Positions 1-5,834 of a DNA stretch of 5,834 bases are shown here, piece by piece. Within the stretch, counting starts at the first letter, position 1. Every line of letters begins with the position of its first letter. The notes beneath the pieces were generated by a model. That model saw only the letters and a program-made list of their open reading frames with translations. It had not been told where the DNA came from and ran no database searches. Both the position numbers and the translations under genes were made by a program. Source of the DNA: Gammaproteobacteria bacterium RIFCSPHIGHO2_12_FULL_38_11 (lineage in GTDB: Bacteria > Pseudomonadota > Gammaproteobacteria > Coxiellales > Coxiellaceae); contig MGXX01000074.1 of assembly GCA_001801515.1 (NCBI GenBank), positions 14,303 to 20,136 of the forward strand, read 5' to 3'.

Positions 1-1
1 A

Positions 2-997
2 CTATCAGAAAAAATTATTGAGATGGTGCCCTGTGCGGAAATGGTAAGGTTTGGAAAAAATGGTTCTGATGCAACAACAGCGGCGATTCGTTTGGCGCGT
101 GCTTACACAAAACGAGAAAACATTATTGTTGGCGGATATCACGGCTGGCATGATTGGTACATTGGATCAACCACCAGAAATTTAGGTGTTCCTGTAAGCA
201 CACAGGCGTTAACTCATAAATTTACTTTTAACGATATAGCTTCGTTGAAGGCGATAGTAGAAAAAAATCCAAATGATTTCGCCGCAATTATTTTTGAACC
301 ATTAAATGTAGAAGAACCAAAGCCAGGATTTTTAGAAGAAGTGAGAGCGCTTGCGGATCACTATAAAATTGTTTTAATTTTTGATGAAGTGGTCACCGGT
401 TTTAGATGCGCTAATGGAGGTGCACAAGAACGTTTTGGTGTGACGCCAGATTTGGCTGCAATTGGTAAAGGCATGGCAAATGGTTATCCTATTTCTGCTG
501 TCGTTGGAAAAAAAGAAATCATGAAATGCGCTGAAGATGTTTTTTTCTCGTTTACCTTTGGCAGTGAGACGATATCTTTGGTCGCAGCGCTTGCTACCGT
601 ATCTAAAATTCAAAATAAAAATGTGACAGCGGCATTGAATGCATTAGGCAATCAATTAATGCAGGGCGTTAAAACATTGTTGATAAAACACAATATAGAA
701 TCACACCTTTCCATTAGTGGCTATGGTGCTTGTTCTTTTTTAATATTCAAAGACACGTCTGTTTATAAAAATTGGGAATTAAAAACATTATTTTTGCAAG
801 AAACATTACGGCGCGGTATTTTGACGTTGGGCGTGCATTGCATGAGTTATGCGCACAACGAATCAGATATTAATGCATTATTGATGGCATATGATGAAGT
901 GTTTGCGCAGTTGTCTTTGGCGAATGCGCAAAAAAATTTAACGGAATTGTTACAATGCAAACCGTTAGAACCGTTGTTTAAAATAAGAAATACATAA
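2..997 (+). CDS. Class III PLP-dependent aminotransferase, glutamate-1-semialdehyde-aminomutase-like (5' partial)
   Basis: The reading frame is already open at the left edge (seven in-frame residues, LSEKIIE, precede the first visible Met at 23), so about 100 N-terminal residues, and any fused domain, lie outside the window. Numbering from that Met, the sequence shows the substrate/cofactor region FGKNGSDAT (10-18), YHGWHDWYIG (39-48), the PLP-ring aspartate in FDEVVTGFR (D121) and the Schiff-base lysine in AIGKGMANG (K149, bases 467-469), so it looks catalytically complete. The GYHGWHDW and TTRNLGVP wording is that of polysaccharide-locus homologues rather than heme-pathway HemL, which carries a different motif at this place. 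The family transfers an amino group between an amino donor and a carbonyl carbon; here the substrate is probably a sugar or small precursor, and this is inference. The stop overlaps the next start by one base (TAATG). Family assignment is sure; substrate is unknown. Confidence 0.93.
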   Translation, partial: LSEKIIEMVPCAEMVRFGKNGSDATTAAIRLARAYTKRENIIVGGYHGWHDWYIGSTTRNLGVPVSTQALTHKFTFNDIASLKAIVEKNPNDFAAIIFEPLNVEEPKPGFLEEVRALADHYKIVLIFDEVVTGFRCANGGAQERFGVTPDLAAIGKGMANGYPISAVVGKKEIMKCAEDVFFSFTFGSETISLVAALATVSKIQNKNVTAALNALGNQLMQGVKTLLIKHNIESHLSISGYGACSFLIFKDTSVYKNWELKTLFLQETLRRGILTLGVHCMSYAHNESDINALLMAYDEVFAQLSLANAQKNLTELLQCKPLEPLFKIRNT

Positions 998-1890
998 TGA
1001 AATTGGGCTTAGGTACGGTACAGTTTGGATTAGATTACGGTGTTTCTAACGTTTCTGGTCGTGTCTCACAGACGCAGGTTGAATCTATTCTTGCTGTAGC
1101 AAAACAACATGACGTGAATTTATTAGATACCGCATCACAATATGGTGATAGCGAAAAAGTATTGGGAACGGTTGCGCAGCATAACGATTATTTTAATGTT
1201 GTCACTAAGACCCCTTCTTTTTTAAAATATGATGTATTAACTGCGATGCATGCGCTTTCGTTGAAAAATACTTTCCAACAATCCATTTTGAATTTAAATA
1301 GAAGTGGTTGTTATGGATTACTCGTGCACCAAGCAGATGATTTATTAAAGCCCGGCAGTGATTACCTAATGGATGCACTGTTAGAGTTGAAGTCGTGCGG
1401 TAGGGTCCATAAAATTGGTGCATCTGTGTATTCTGCACAACAAATTGATCGGTTATTGGATCGCTATCATGATATTGATATTATTCAATTACCGCTGAAT
1501 GTGTTGGATCAGCGATTAATACAAAGCGGGCATTTAAAGAAATTAAAAGAACGGCAGATTGAAATTCACGTACGATCCATTTTTTTACAAGGATTGTTGT
1601 TGATGGATGTGACGAAATTGAATACTTTTTTTAATCCATTTGCCTCGCATTTACAATCTTATTTTAATGCCATTACCAAATTGGTATTATCGCCTTTGCA
1701 GGCAGCAATATTGTTTGTTAAGCAGATAAAAGAAATTGATCGTATGATCGTGGGTGTTACATCAGAGATGGAATTTAATCAAATTATTGGCGCGTACAAT
1801 AATACGCCCAATGCCGTGATCGATTTCTCTTTTGCGTCCACAGATAATGAGCAGTATATTAATCCTGTCAACTGGAGGTTAACGCAATGA
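997..1890 (+). CDS. Aldo/keto reductase family oxidoreductase
   Basis: This is a complete 297-residue protein, the usual length for a single-domain (beta/alpha)8 aldo/keto reductase using NAD(P)H. It opens with the family's first strand (LGLGTVQFGLDYGV, 3-16). The catalytic tetrad is intact: D44 in LLDTA, Y49 in SQYGDSEKVLG, K71 in VVTKTP and H111 in LLVHQADDLL. The C-terminal IVGVTSEMEF segment is where the family binds the cofactor phosphate. It would reduce an aldehyde or ketone, or run the reverse, in the cytoplasm. The ATG shares one base with the aminotransferase stop and no clear Shine-Dalgarno precedes it, suggesting translational coupling. Reductases of this kind are known beside NeuB/SpsE-type genes in surface-sugar loci but are not one of the six canonical pseudaminic acid enzymes, so the substrate (a keto-sugar or the product of the neighbouring aminotransferase) is inference. 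Confidence 0.93.
   Translation: MKLGLGTVQFGLDYGVSNVSGRVSQTQVESILAVAKQHDVNLLDTASQYGDSEKVLGTVAQHNDYFNVVTKTPSFLKYDVLTAMHALSLKNTFQQSILNLNRSGCYGLLVHQADDLLKPGSDYLMDALLELKSCGRVHKIGASVYSAQQIDRLLDRYHDIDIIQLPLNVLDQRLIQSGHLKKLKERQIEIHVRSIFLQGLLLMDVTKLNTFFNPFASHLQSYFNAITKLVLSPLQAAILFVKQIKEIDRMIVGVTSEMEFNQIIGAYNNTPNAVIDFSFASTDNEQYINPVNWRLTQ
1873..1878 (+). promoter_or_regulatory. Ribosome binding site for the PhyH-like gene
   Basis: TGGAGG lies 8 bases before the ATG at 1887, inside the end of the reductase gene. It is the strongest Shine-Dalgarno match in the window and fixes the start of the dioxygenase at the ATGA overlap. Confidence 0.75.
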
Positions 1891-2747
1891 TTGAATCAAT
1901 CCAAAGAGCAGAGGCACACAATAATATCGACGCACTCCGTCAATTTTATTTAGAAAATGGATATTTTTATCTTAATACCGATTTGGCTGACAAATTAAAA
2001 GCACTGAGAGAAAGATTTATTAATCTTTGGGACCTTGCCTTTCGTGCAAACACCAATGAACGTGTTAGAAATGATGCCGATATTATTCGATTGTATCAGG
2101 ACGAGTCTTTGAGAAAAGTGTGGTTGGCGGGATATGATCAAACGCGTCAACTCCCCGAGCTTTATAATCTGTTGATCGGCGAGACGATGCAATCTATTCA
2201 GCAAATTGCAGGCATTGTATTACCTGCTTTGTGCAACCCCATTACGACGCGTATTGATTTGCCGCATGGCCAAGGTTCGCGTCCGACGCAACCTCATCAG
2301 GATTATCCGACACATCAAGGTTCGATGAATTCTATTACTGTGTGGATCCCGCTTCAGGATGTATCATGTGATAATGGCACTGCTGAAGTTGCACCCGGTT
2401 CCCATTTGAATGGCATGATTACTGAAAGCGATAATCTGAATAATTTTATTGAGCCTGGCACATTGCGTCAAATAGAAAATCCCTATGCATTGCAAGATTC
2501 GGCCAATTATGCAGCTAATTATGTTCCGGCAACGATTAAGTTAGGACAAATTTTGGTTTTTTCATTATTTACTTTGCACCGTTCTGGAATCAATCATTCA
2601 GACAAAATTCGATTTACACTCAACATTAGATATAATGACCTTGGCGCTAGGGAATATGCTAAAAGATATTTTAATCTGAATCACAAAGTAGAATTTAAAA
2701 AAGCTACCGTTGATTTCCCAACAAAATTTGAGATACATAACGAGTGA
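1887..2747 (+). CDS. Phytanoyl-CoA dioxygenase (PhyH)-like Fe(II)/2-oxoglutarate oxygenase
   Basis: This complete 286-residue protein has the PhyH fold signature. The iron-binding triad is H137 and D139 in PHQDYPTHQGS plus H231 in FTLHRSGINHS, and R242 eleven residues later (KIRFTLNIRY) is placed to bind the 2-oxoglutarate carboxylate. Between them come the core strands ITVWIPLQDVS (150-160) and the turn DNGTAEVAPGSH (162-173). All catalytic positions are kept, so it should be an active hydroxylase or related oxidase in the cytoplasm. The substrate cannot be read from sequence: PhyH relatives act on acyl-CoAs, amino acids and small metabolites, and some sit in polysaccharide loci. The position between a reductase and the nonulosonic acid synthase suggests action on a sugar or sugar precursor (inference). 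The start overlaps the reductase stop as ATGA behind a good ribosome site; the end overlaps pseI as GTGA. Confidence 0.92.
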   Translation: MIESIQRAEAHNNIDALRQFYLENGYFYLNTDLADKLKALRERFINLWDLAFRANTNERVRNDADIIRLYQDESLRKVWLAGYDQTRQLPELYNLLIGETMQSIQQIAGIVLPALCNPITTRIDLPHGQGSRPTQPHQDYPTHQGSMNSITVWIPLQDVSCDNGTAEVAPGSHLNGMITESDNLNNFIEPGTLRQIENPYALQDSANYAANYVPATIKLGQILVFSLFTLHRSGINHSDKIRFTLNIRYNDLGAREYAKRYFNLNHKVEFKKATVDFPTKFEIHNE

Positions 2748-3805
2748 AGACTATTCAATTAGGGAATTTAACTGTTCGGCAAAATCAGCCGCCAATCATT
2801 GTGGCTGAACTGTCTGGTAATCATAATCAATCATTGGATCGCGCGCTTGCATTAGTTGAAGCTGCTTATCAAGCGGGTGCACATGCGGTGAAGTTACAAA
2901 CATACACGGCAGACACGATTACTATTAACAGCACAAGCAAAGCATTTTCTATTGATGATCCCACTAATCTGTGGCATGGCCGTAATCTTTATGAATTGTA
3001 TCAAGAAGCGCATACACCTTGGGAATGGCACAAGCCCATTTTTGATCTGTGTAAAACATTGGGATTACTTTGTTTTAGTTCGCCATTTGATGTGACAGCC
3101 GTTGATTTTTTAGAATCATTAGATTGCCCCTGCTATAAAATAGCGTCTCCTGAAAATACAGATACTATTTTATTGAAAAAAGTAGCGGCTACCGGCAAAC
3201 CCATGATTATATCAACTGGCATGGCGACCATTGCTGAATTAGGAAATACCGTCGATACCATTATTCAAGCGGGTTGTCGTGATTATATCTTATTAAAATG
3301 CACGTCTGCTTATCCGGCAGATCCTAAAAATGCCAACCTCTCAACTATTTCACACATGAGTCAATTGTTTCATTGTTTTGTTGGTTTATCTGATCATACA
3401 TTGGGTACGGCAGTTGCTGTAACAAGCGTGGCTTTTGGTGCTGTATTAATAGAAAAACATTTTACGCTATCAAGAAAAGAAGGTGGTGTTGATAGTGCTT
3501 TTTCTTTGGAGCCCAGTGAGTTAAAAAGATTGGTTGAAGAAACAACTATTGCTTCGCATAGTATAGGCAGAATTCATTATGGTGTGAGCTCAGGAGAAAA
3601 TGCTAAGCTTGCGCGTCGTTCTTTATTTATCGTAAAAGATTTAAAAGCTGGAGAAGTGTTAACAAGAGACAATACAGTTTCTAAAAGACCTGGGTTTGGC
3701 ATTCCTGTTACATTTTATGAAACAGTGCTTGGCATGAAAGTTGTCAAAGATATTTCTTATGGTACAGCGTTAACTTGGGATTTACTTAAGGATCGCGGAG
3801 TATAA
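2744..3805 (+). CDS. pseI: Pseudaminic acid synthase (NeuB family, PseI type)
   Basis: PseI condenses 2,4-diacetamido-2,4,6-trideoxy-L-altrose with phosphoenolpyruvate to form pseudaminic acid. The protein has 353 residues, normal for the family. Residues 1-280 form the NeuB TIM barrel: E22 in VAELSGNHNQS, AVKLQTYTADT (48-58), CFSSPFD (110-116), CYKIASPENTD (130-140), STGMAT (157-162), and the presumed metal-binding histidines H218 in GLSDHTLG and H239 in IEKHFTL. Residues about 290-349 are the SAF/antifreeze-like domain, with R315 in KRPGFGI that reaches the active site in NeuB structures. The stretches NLYELYQEAHTPWEW (81-95) and GGVDSAFSLEP (247-257) are typical of PseI rather than of sialic or legionaminic acid synthases. 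The start is GTG, overlapping the upstream stop as GTGA; only a weak GAGA (2730-2733) precedes it, so coupling is likely. A related synthase for another di-amino nonulosonic isomer remains possible. Confidence 0.93.
   Translation: MKTIQLGNLTVRQNQPPIIVAELSGNHNQSLDRALALVEAAYQAGAHAVKLQTYTADTITINSTSKAFSIDDPTNLWHGRNLYELYQEAHTPWEWHKPIFDLCKTLGLLCFSSPFDVTAVDFLESLDCPCYKIASPENTDTILLKKVAATGKPMIISTGMATIAELGNTVDTIIQAGCRDYILLKCTSAYPADPKNANLSTISHMSQLFHCFVGLSDHTLGTAVAVTSVAFGAVLIEKHFTLSRKEGGVDSAFSLEPSELKRLVEETTIASHSIGRIHYGVSSGENAKLARRSLFIVKDLKAGEVLTRDNTVSKRPGFGIPVTFYETVLGMKVVKDISYGTALTWDLLKDRGV
3797..3800 (+). promoter_or_regulatory. Ribosome binding site for the acyltransferase gene
   Basis: GGAG lies 11 bases before the ATG at 3812, within the last codons of pseI. 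The spacing is slightly long, but it supports this ATG, which sits just 6 bases after the pseI stop: the only true gap between genes in the window. Confidence 0.5.
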
Positions 3806-3811
3806 TATTCA

Positions 3812-4522
3812 ATGAATAAAACAAAAAAACTGGTTATTTTTGGTACGGGTGAAATTGGCCGTATGGCACATTTTTATTTTACACATGATAGTGACTATGA
3901 AGTAGTGGCTTTTACGGCAGATGATGAGTTTGTAACAGACAATACTTACTTGGGGTTGCCATTATTACCTTTTAGCCGAATAAAACAGCATTATCCGCCT
4001 AACTTGTATGAAATGCATGTCGGATTGTCTTTTATGCGTTTAAATCAGACGCGTGCTGAAAAATATTATCTGGCGAAAAAAGCGGGCTATACATTGGCTT
4101 CATATGTTTGCTCTAAATCAGCTTATTGGCCTGATTTAACGATTGGAGATAATTGTTTTATTCTAGAAAATCAAACCATTCAGCCTACCGTTAAAATCGG
4201 TTCAAATGTGATGCTGTGGAGTGGTAATCATTTAGGGCACGGCAGCATCATTCGAGATCATGTTTATTTTGCTTCGCATATTTGTATGTCCGGTTTTTGT
4301 GATATTGGTGAGCGAACTTTTATTGGGGTGAATGCAACGTTACGTGATTTTTGCAAGGTGGGCAGTGATTGTTTTATTACCATGGATACTTCTGTTGTGA
4401 CTGATGTGCCATCCGGTTCAGTTGTATTGGCAGACAGGGCAAAAGTCTTAACAGCAGATGATCCAGTTGCTCAGAAGATCAAAAACAAATATTTTTTTGC
4501 AACACAACCCGTCCATGCTTGA
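3812..4522 (+). CDS. NeuD/PglD-type sugar acyltransferase (left-handed beta-helix)
   Basis: This complete 236-residue protein has the two-part NeuD/PglD layout. An N-terminal Rossmann-like sugar-nucleotide-binding segment carries GTGEIGRMA (11-19), and from about residue 108 hexapeptide repeats build a left-handed beta-helix (TIGDNCFILEN, KIGSNVMLWSG, DIGERTFIGVNA, KVGSDCFI). H140 and H143 in GNHLGHGSIIRDH are the candidate catalytic bases; which one acts is inferred. The family moves an acetyl or similar group from acetyl-CoA to a hydroxyl (NeuD on sialic acid) or an amino group (PglD, perosamine N-acetyltransferases). Between pseI and pseG it may N-acetylate the 4-amino intermediate in place of the GNAT enzyme PseH, or acylate the finished sugar; sequence alone does not decide. 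The C-terminal tail after about residue 206 lies beyond the helix. Its end overlaps the pseG start by 8 bases. Confidence 0.88.
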   Translation: MNKTKKLVIFGTGEIGRMAHFYFTHDSDYEVVAFTADDEFVTDNTYLGLPLLPFSRIKQHYPPNLYEMHVGLSFMRLNQTRAEKYYLAKKAGYTLASYVCSKSAYWPDLTIGDNCFILENQTIQPTVKIGSNVMLWSGNHLGHGSIIRDHVYFASHICMSGFCDIGERTFIGVNATLRDFCKVGSDCFITMDTSVVTDVPSGSVVLADRAKVLTADDPVAQKIKNKYFFATQPVHA

Positions 4523-5585
4523 TGCCGTCCCTATTTTATTTCGAGCAGATGTGTCGCATGCCCTAGGAACCGGGCATGTGATGCGTTGTATTGCTTTTGC
4601 AAGCGGGCTACCAATCAAAGTAAATCCCATTCTTATTTTTCGAGATTATCCTGGCAGCGATACCGTGTTTCCAATGCTGCAAAATAAAGGATGGCATCTA
4701 TTTAAGTTAACGCAGACGCTGAGTGAAGAAGATGAATTGATTGCGATAAAAAAATTGGTTAGAGAAACTAAAAGCGCTATTTTGATTACTGATCTAGTGA
4801 GTACGCCTGTCCTTCAAGAACCCAGCAAATTAGCGCGTTATCATAAAAATTTGCGAAAAATAAAGGGATTGCGCATTATCAGTATAGAAGATAATCGTTT
4901 AACCATTTTTACCAGTCACGTAGCCGTAATTGGCAACTCCATTTATCCATTATTGGAAAAACGTGAAGATAATCGACACTGCACTATTTTAGCAGGAACA
5001 AAATATTTTATTTGTCATCCCAGTGTTGCGGCTCAAACTAAAAAACGGCGCATGATCAGACGAATCGCCAATCGAGTGTTGATATTTATTGGTGGCAGCG
5101 ATACCGCAGGCGTGACAAAACATATTTTAATGGCTTTTCAACGCAACAGTATAAAACAGTTAAAAATTAAAGTGATTTTAGGCCCGACAATGGAAGATTG
5201 CCTGCGCAAGCAAATTGTTGAGTTGGTTGCGCAGATGAAGAATGTGGAACTAATTGAATTCAGTGATTCAATTGGTGAGTTGCTTTCATGGGCTGATATT
5301 GCTGTTGTTGGCGAGGGCACCATCAAATTTGAAGCTGCCATTGTTGGTACACCGGCATTACTGATGTCACAGTTTGATCATGATAGTAAACCGATACAGG
5401 ATTTTTTAAGTATGGGTAGTGCAATTCATTGTCCATTTTCAAAATTTTTGACAAAAAAAAACATTTTCAAAAAAATAGTGTCACTATTGGAAAATTATTC
5501 AGCGCGACAAAAGATGTCAGTAGTTGCGCAACAATTTTTTGATGGTAGTGCCGTAGAGCGTATTTATAATGAGGTAATGAAATGA
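4515..5585 (+). CDS. pseG: UDP-sugar hydrolase of the pseudaminic acid pathway (PseG/SpsG family)
   Basis: PseG hydrolyses UDP-2,4-diacetamido-2,4,6-trideoxy-altrose to the free sugar used by PseI. From the ATG at 4515 the protein has 356 residues, at the long end for PseG. It begins with the family hallmark ILFRADVSHALGTGHVMRC (7-25), where H21 matches the catalytic histidine of PseG. The second GT-B-like half carries VLIFIGGSDTAGVTKHIL (188-205) and the UDP-binding region VVGEGTIKFEAAIVGTPAL (264-282). An in-frame ATG at 4458 would add 19 residues unlike the family and deepen the overlap to 65 bases, so 4515 is preferred because the conserved region begins a few residues after it. Neither start has a clear Shine-Dalgarno, so translation probably depends on the upstream gene. 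Unusual points are GEG where relatives usually have a GG pair in the loop, and a run of nine A near the end (5453-5461). Confidence 0.88.
   Translation: MLDAVPILFRADVSHALGTGHVMRCIAFASGLPIKVNPILIFRDYPGSDTVFPMLQNKGWHLFKLTQTLSEEDELIAIKKLVRETKSAILITDLVSTPVLQEPSKLARYHKNLRKIKGLRIISIEDNRLTIFTSHVAVIGNSIYPLLEKREDNRHCTILAGTKYFICHPSVAAQTKKRRMIRRIANRVLIFIGGSDTAGVTKHILMAFQRNSIKQLKIKVILGPTMEDCLRKQIVELVAQMKNVELIEFSDSIGELLSWADIAVVGEGTIKFEAAIVGTPALLMSQFDHDSKPIQDFLSMGSAIHCPFSKFLTKKNIFKKIVSLLENYSARQKMSVVAQQFFDGSAVERIYNEVMK
5571..5574 (+). promoter_or_regulatory. Ribosome binding site for the propeller-like gene
   Basis: GAGG lies 7 bases before the ATG at 5582, inside the end of pseG. It supports the start at the ATGA overlap. 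Confidence 0.6.
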
Positions 5586-5834
5586 AATGGATTAAAAAAG
5601 GTCTTATCTTTAAACCAGATTGTTCGTATGATTGGATGCAAACGCATGCATGGGTTCCTGTGGCTGAAGCAATCGGTAACGGAATAGTTAAAGTTTATTT
5701 TTCAGGTCGAAATGCTGATAATCTTAGTCAAACGGGTTATTTTACATTCGATATCAGAGATCCTTCCAAAACAATATCATTATCAACTGAACCCGTTATT
5801 AAGTTGGGAAAATTGGGTAGCTTGGTAGCTTTGA
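5582..5834 (+). CDS. Glycosidase-like beta-propeller protein, N-terminal part (3' partial)
   Basis: Eighty-four codons are visible before the right edge, with no stop in frame. The pattern is that of the N-terminal blade of five-bladed beta-propeller proteins related to glycoside hydrolases (GH43/GH32/GH130-like folds) that are common in lipopolysaccharide and capsule loci. It shows WIKKGLIFKP (3-12), a W..THAWVPVAEAIGNG stretch (18-34), the strand IVKVYFSGRNAD (35-46), then YFTFDIRDPSKT (53-64) and PVIKLGKLGSL (71-81). No signal peptide is present at the N-terminus, so a cytoplasmic location is likely. The catalytic residues of such proteins would lie partly beyond the window, so activity cannot be judged. 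It may cleave, transfer or only bind a sugar. It overlaps pseG as ATGA and is therefore in the same operon. The family call rests on motif recognition only. Confidence 0.72.
   Translation, partial: MKWIKKGLIFKPDCSYDWMQTHAWVPVAEAIGNGIVKVYFSGRNADNLSQTGYFTFDIRDPSKTISLSTEPVIKLGKLGSLVAL

Noticed and set aside
374..613. Antisense open frames, here and at about 1205-1438, 1995-2204, 4448-4630 and 5138-5341
   Set aside because: They lie wholly opposite well-supported genes or across their junctions, encode no recognisable motif and have no convincing ribosome sites; they are by-products of coding on the plus strand.
2..997. Housekeeping HemL (glutamate-1-semialdehyde aminomutase) of heme synthesis
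   Set aside because: The GYHGWHDWYIG and TTRNLGVP segments differ from HemL's usual wording at this site, and the gene is coupled to surface-sugar genes. Only the family is shared.
2744..3805. Sialic acid (NeuB) or legionaminic acid (LegI) synthase instead of PseI
   Set aside because: The LYELYQEAHTPWEW and GGVDSAFSLEP stretches are those of the PseI branch, and a PseG-type hydrolase rather than a NeuC-type epimerase follows. A different stereoisomer cannot be fully excluded.
3801..3811. TATAATAT just before the acyltransferase gene as a -10 promoter element
   Set aside because: It overlaps the pseI stop region and no -35 element at the proper distance (about 3776-3782) is convincing; in AT-rich DNA such a match is expected by chance, and the genes are otherwise coupled.
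4458..4514. Upstream in-frame ATG as the start of pseG
   Set aside because: It would add 19 residues with no family resemblance, create a 65-base overlap and has no ribosome site; the conserved ILFRAD block begins a few residues after the ATG at 4515.
4652..5106. A 14-base direct repeat (TGGCAGCGATACCG at 4652-4665 and 5093-5106)
   Set aside because: Both copies are in frame within pseG and encode the same short GSDT run in different structural places; there are no further copies or surrounding similarity, so it is most likely chance.

Overview
This window is a single, tightly packed, plus-strand operon segment for making a nine-carbon sialic-acid-like sugar (nonulosonic acid). The best match is a pseudaminic-acid-type pathway. 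Seven genes lie head to tail and both terminal genes are cut by the window edges. Nothing of note is non-coding: the only intergenic gap is 6 bases, and all other junctions overlap by 1 to 8 bases (stop/start arrangements TAATG, ATGA, GTGA, an 8-base overlap, ATGA). No promoter, terminator, RNA gene, mobile element or CRISPR array is visible, so transcription presumably starts upstream of the window and continues past its right end.

Layout, left to right: (1) the C-terminal three quarters of a class III PLP aminotransferase of the glutamate-1-semialdehyde-aminomutase-like type found in surface-polysaccharide loci; (2) an aldo/keto reductase with an intact catalytic tetrad; (3) a phytanoyl-CoA-dioxygenase (PhyH)-like Fe(II)/2-oxoglutarate oxygenase with intact metal ligands; (4) a pseudaminic acid synthase (PseI, NeuB family with C-terminal SAF domain), starting with GTG; (5) a NeuD/PglD-type left-handed beta-helix sugar acyltransferase; (6) a PseG-type UDP-sugar hydrolase; (7) the first 84 codons of a protein resembling the five-bladed beta-propeller glycosidase-like family often found in polysaccharide loci.

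How the genes may work together: in the known pathway, PseG removes UDP from UDP-2,4-diacetamido-2,4,6-trideoxy-altrose and PseI condenses the free sugar with phosphoenolpyruvate to give pseudaminic acid. The acyltransferase between them may acetylate the 4-amino precursor (the job usually done by the GNAT enzyme PseH) or decorate the finished sugar. The aminotransferase, reductase and oxygenase upstream are not part of the canonical six-enzyme pathway. They look like a tailoring module that could make a modified nonulosonic acid or a partner residue. PseB, PseC, PseF and PseH are not in the window.

The organism is a bacterium with AT-rich DNA (judged by eye), probably Gram-negative. The style would suit an AT-rich gammaproteobacterium such as a Legionella/Coxiella relative, but the window has no taxonomic marker and this is a weak inference. 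The product would end up on a glycosylated flagellin, lipopolysaccharide or capsule; the window does not say which.
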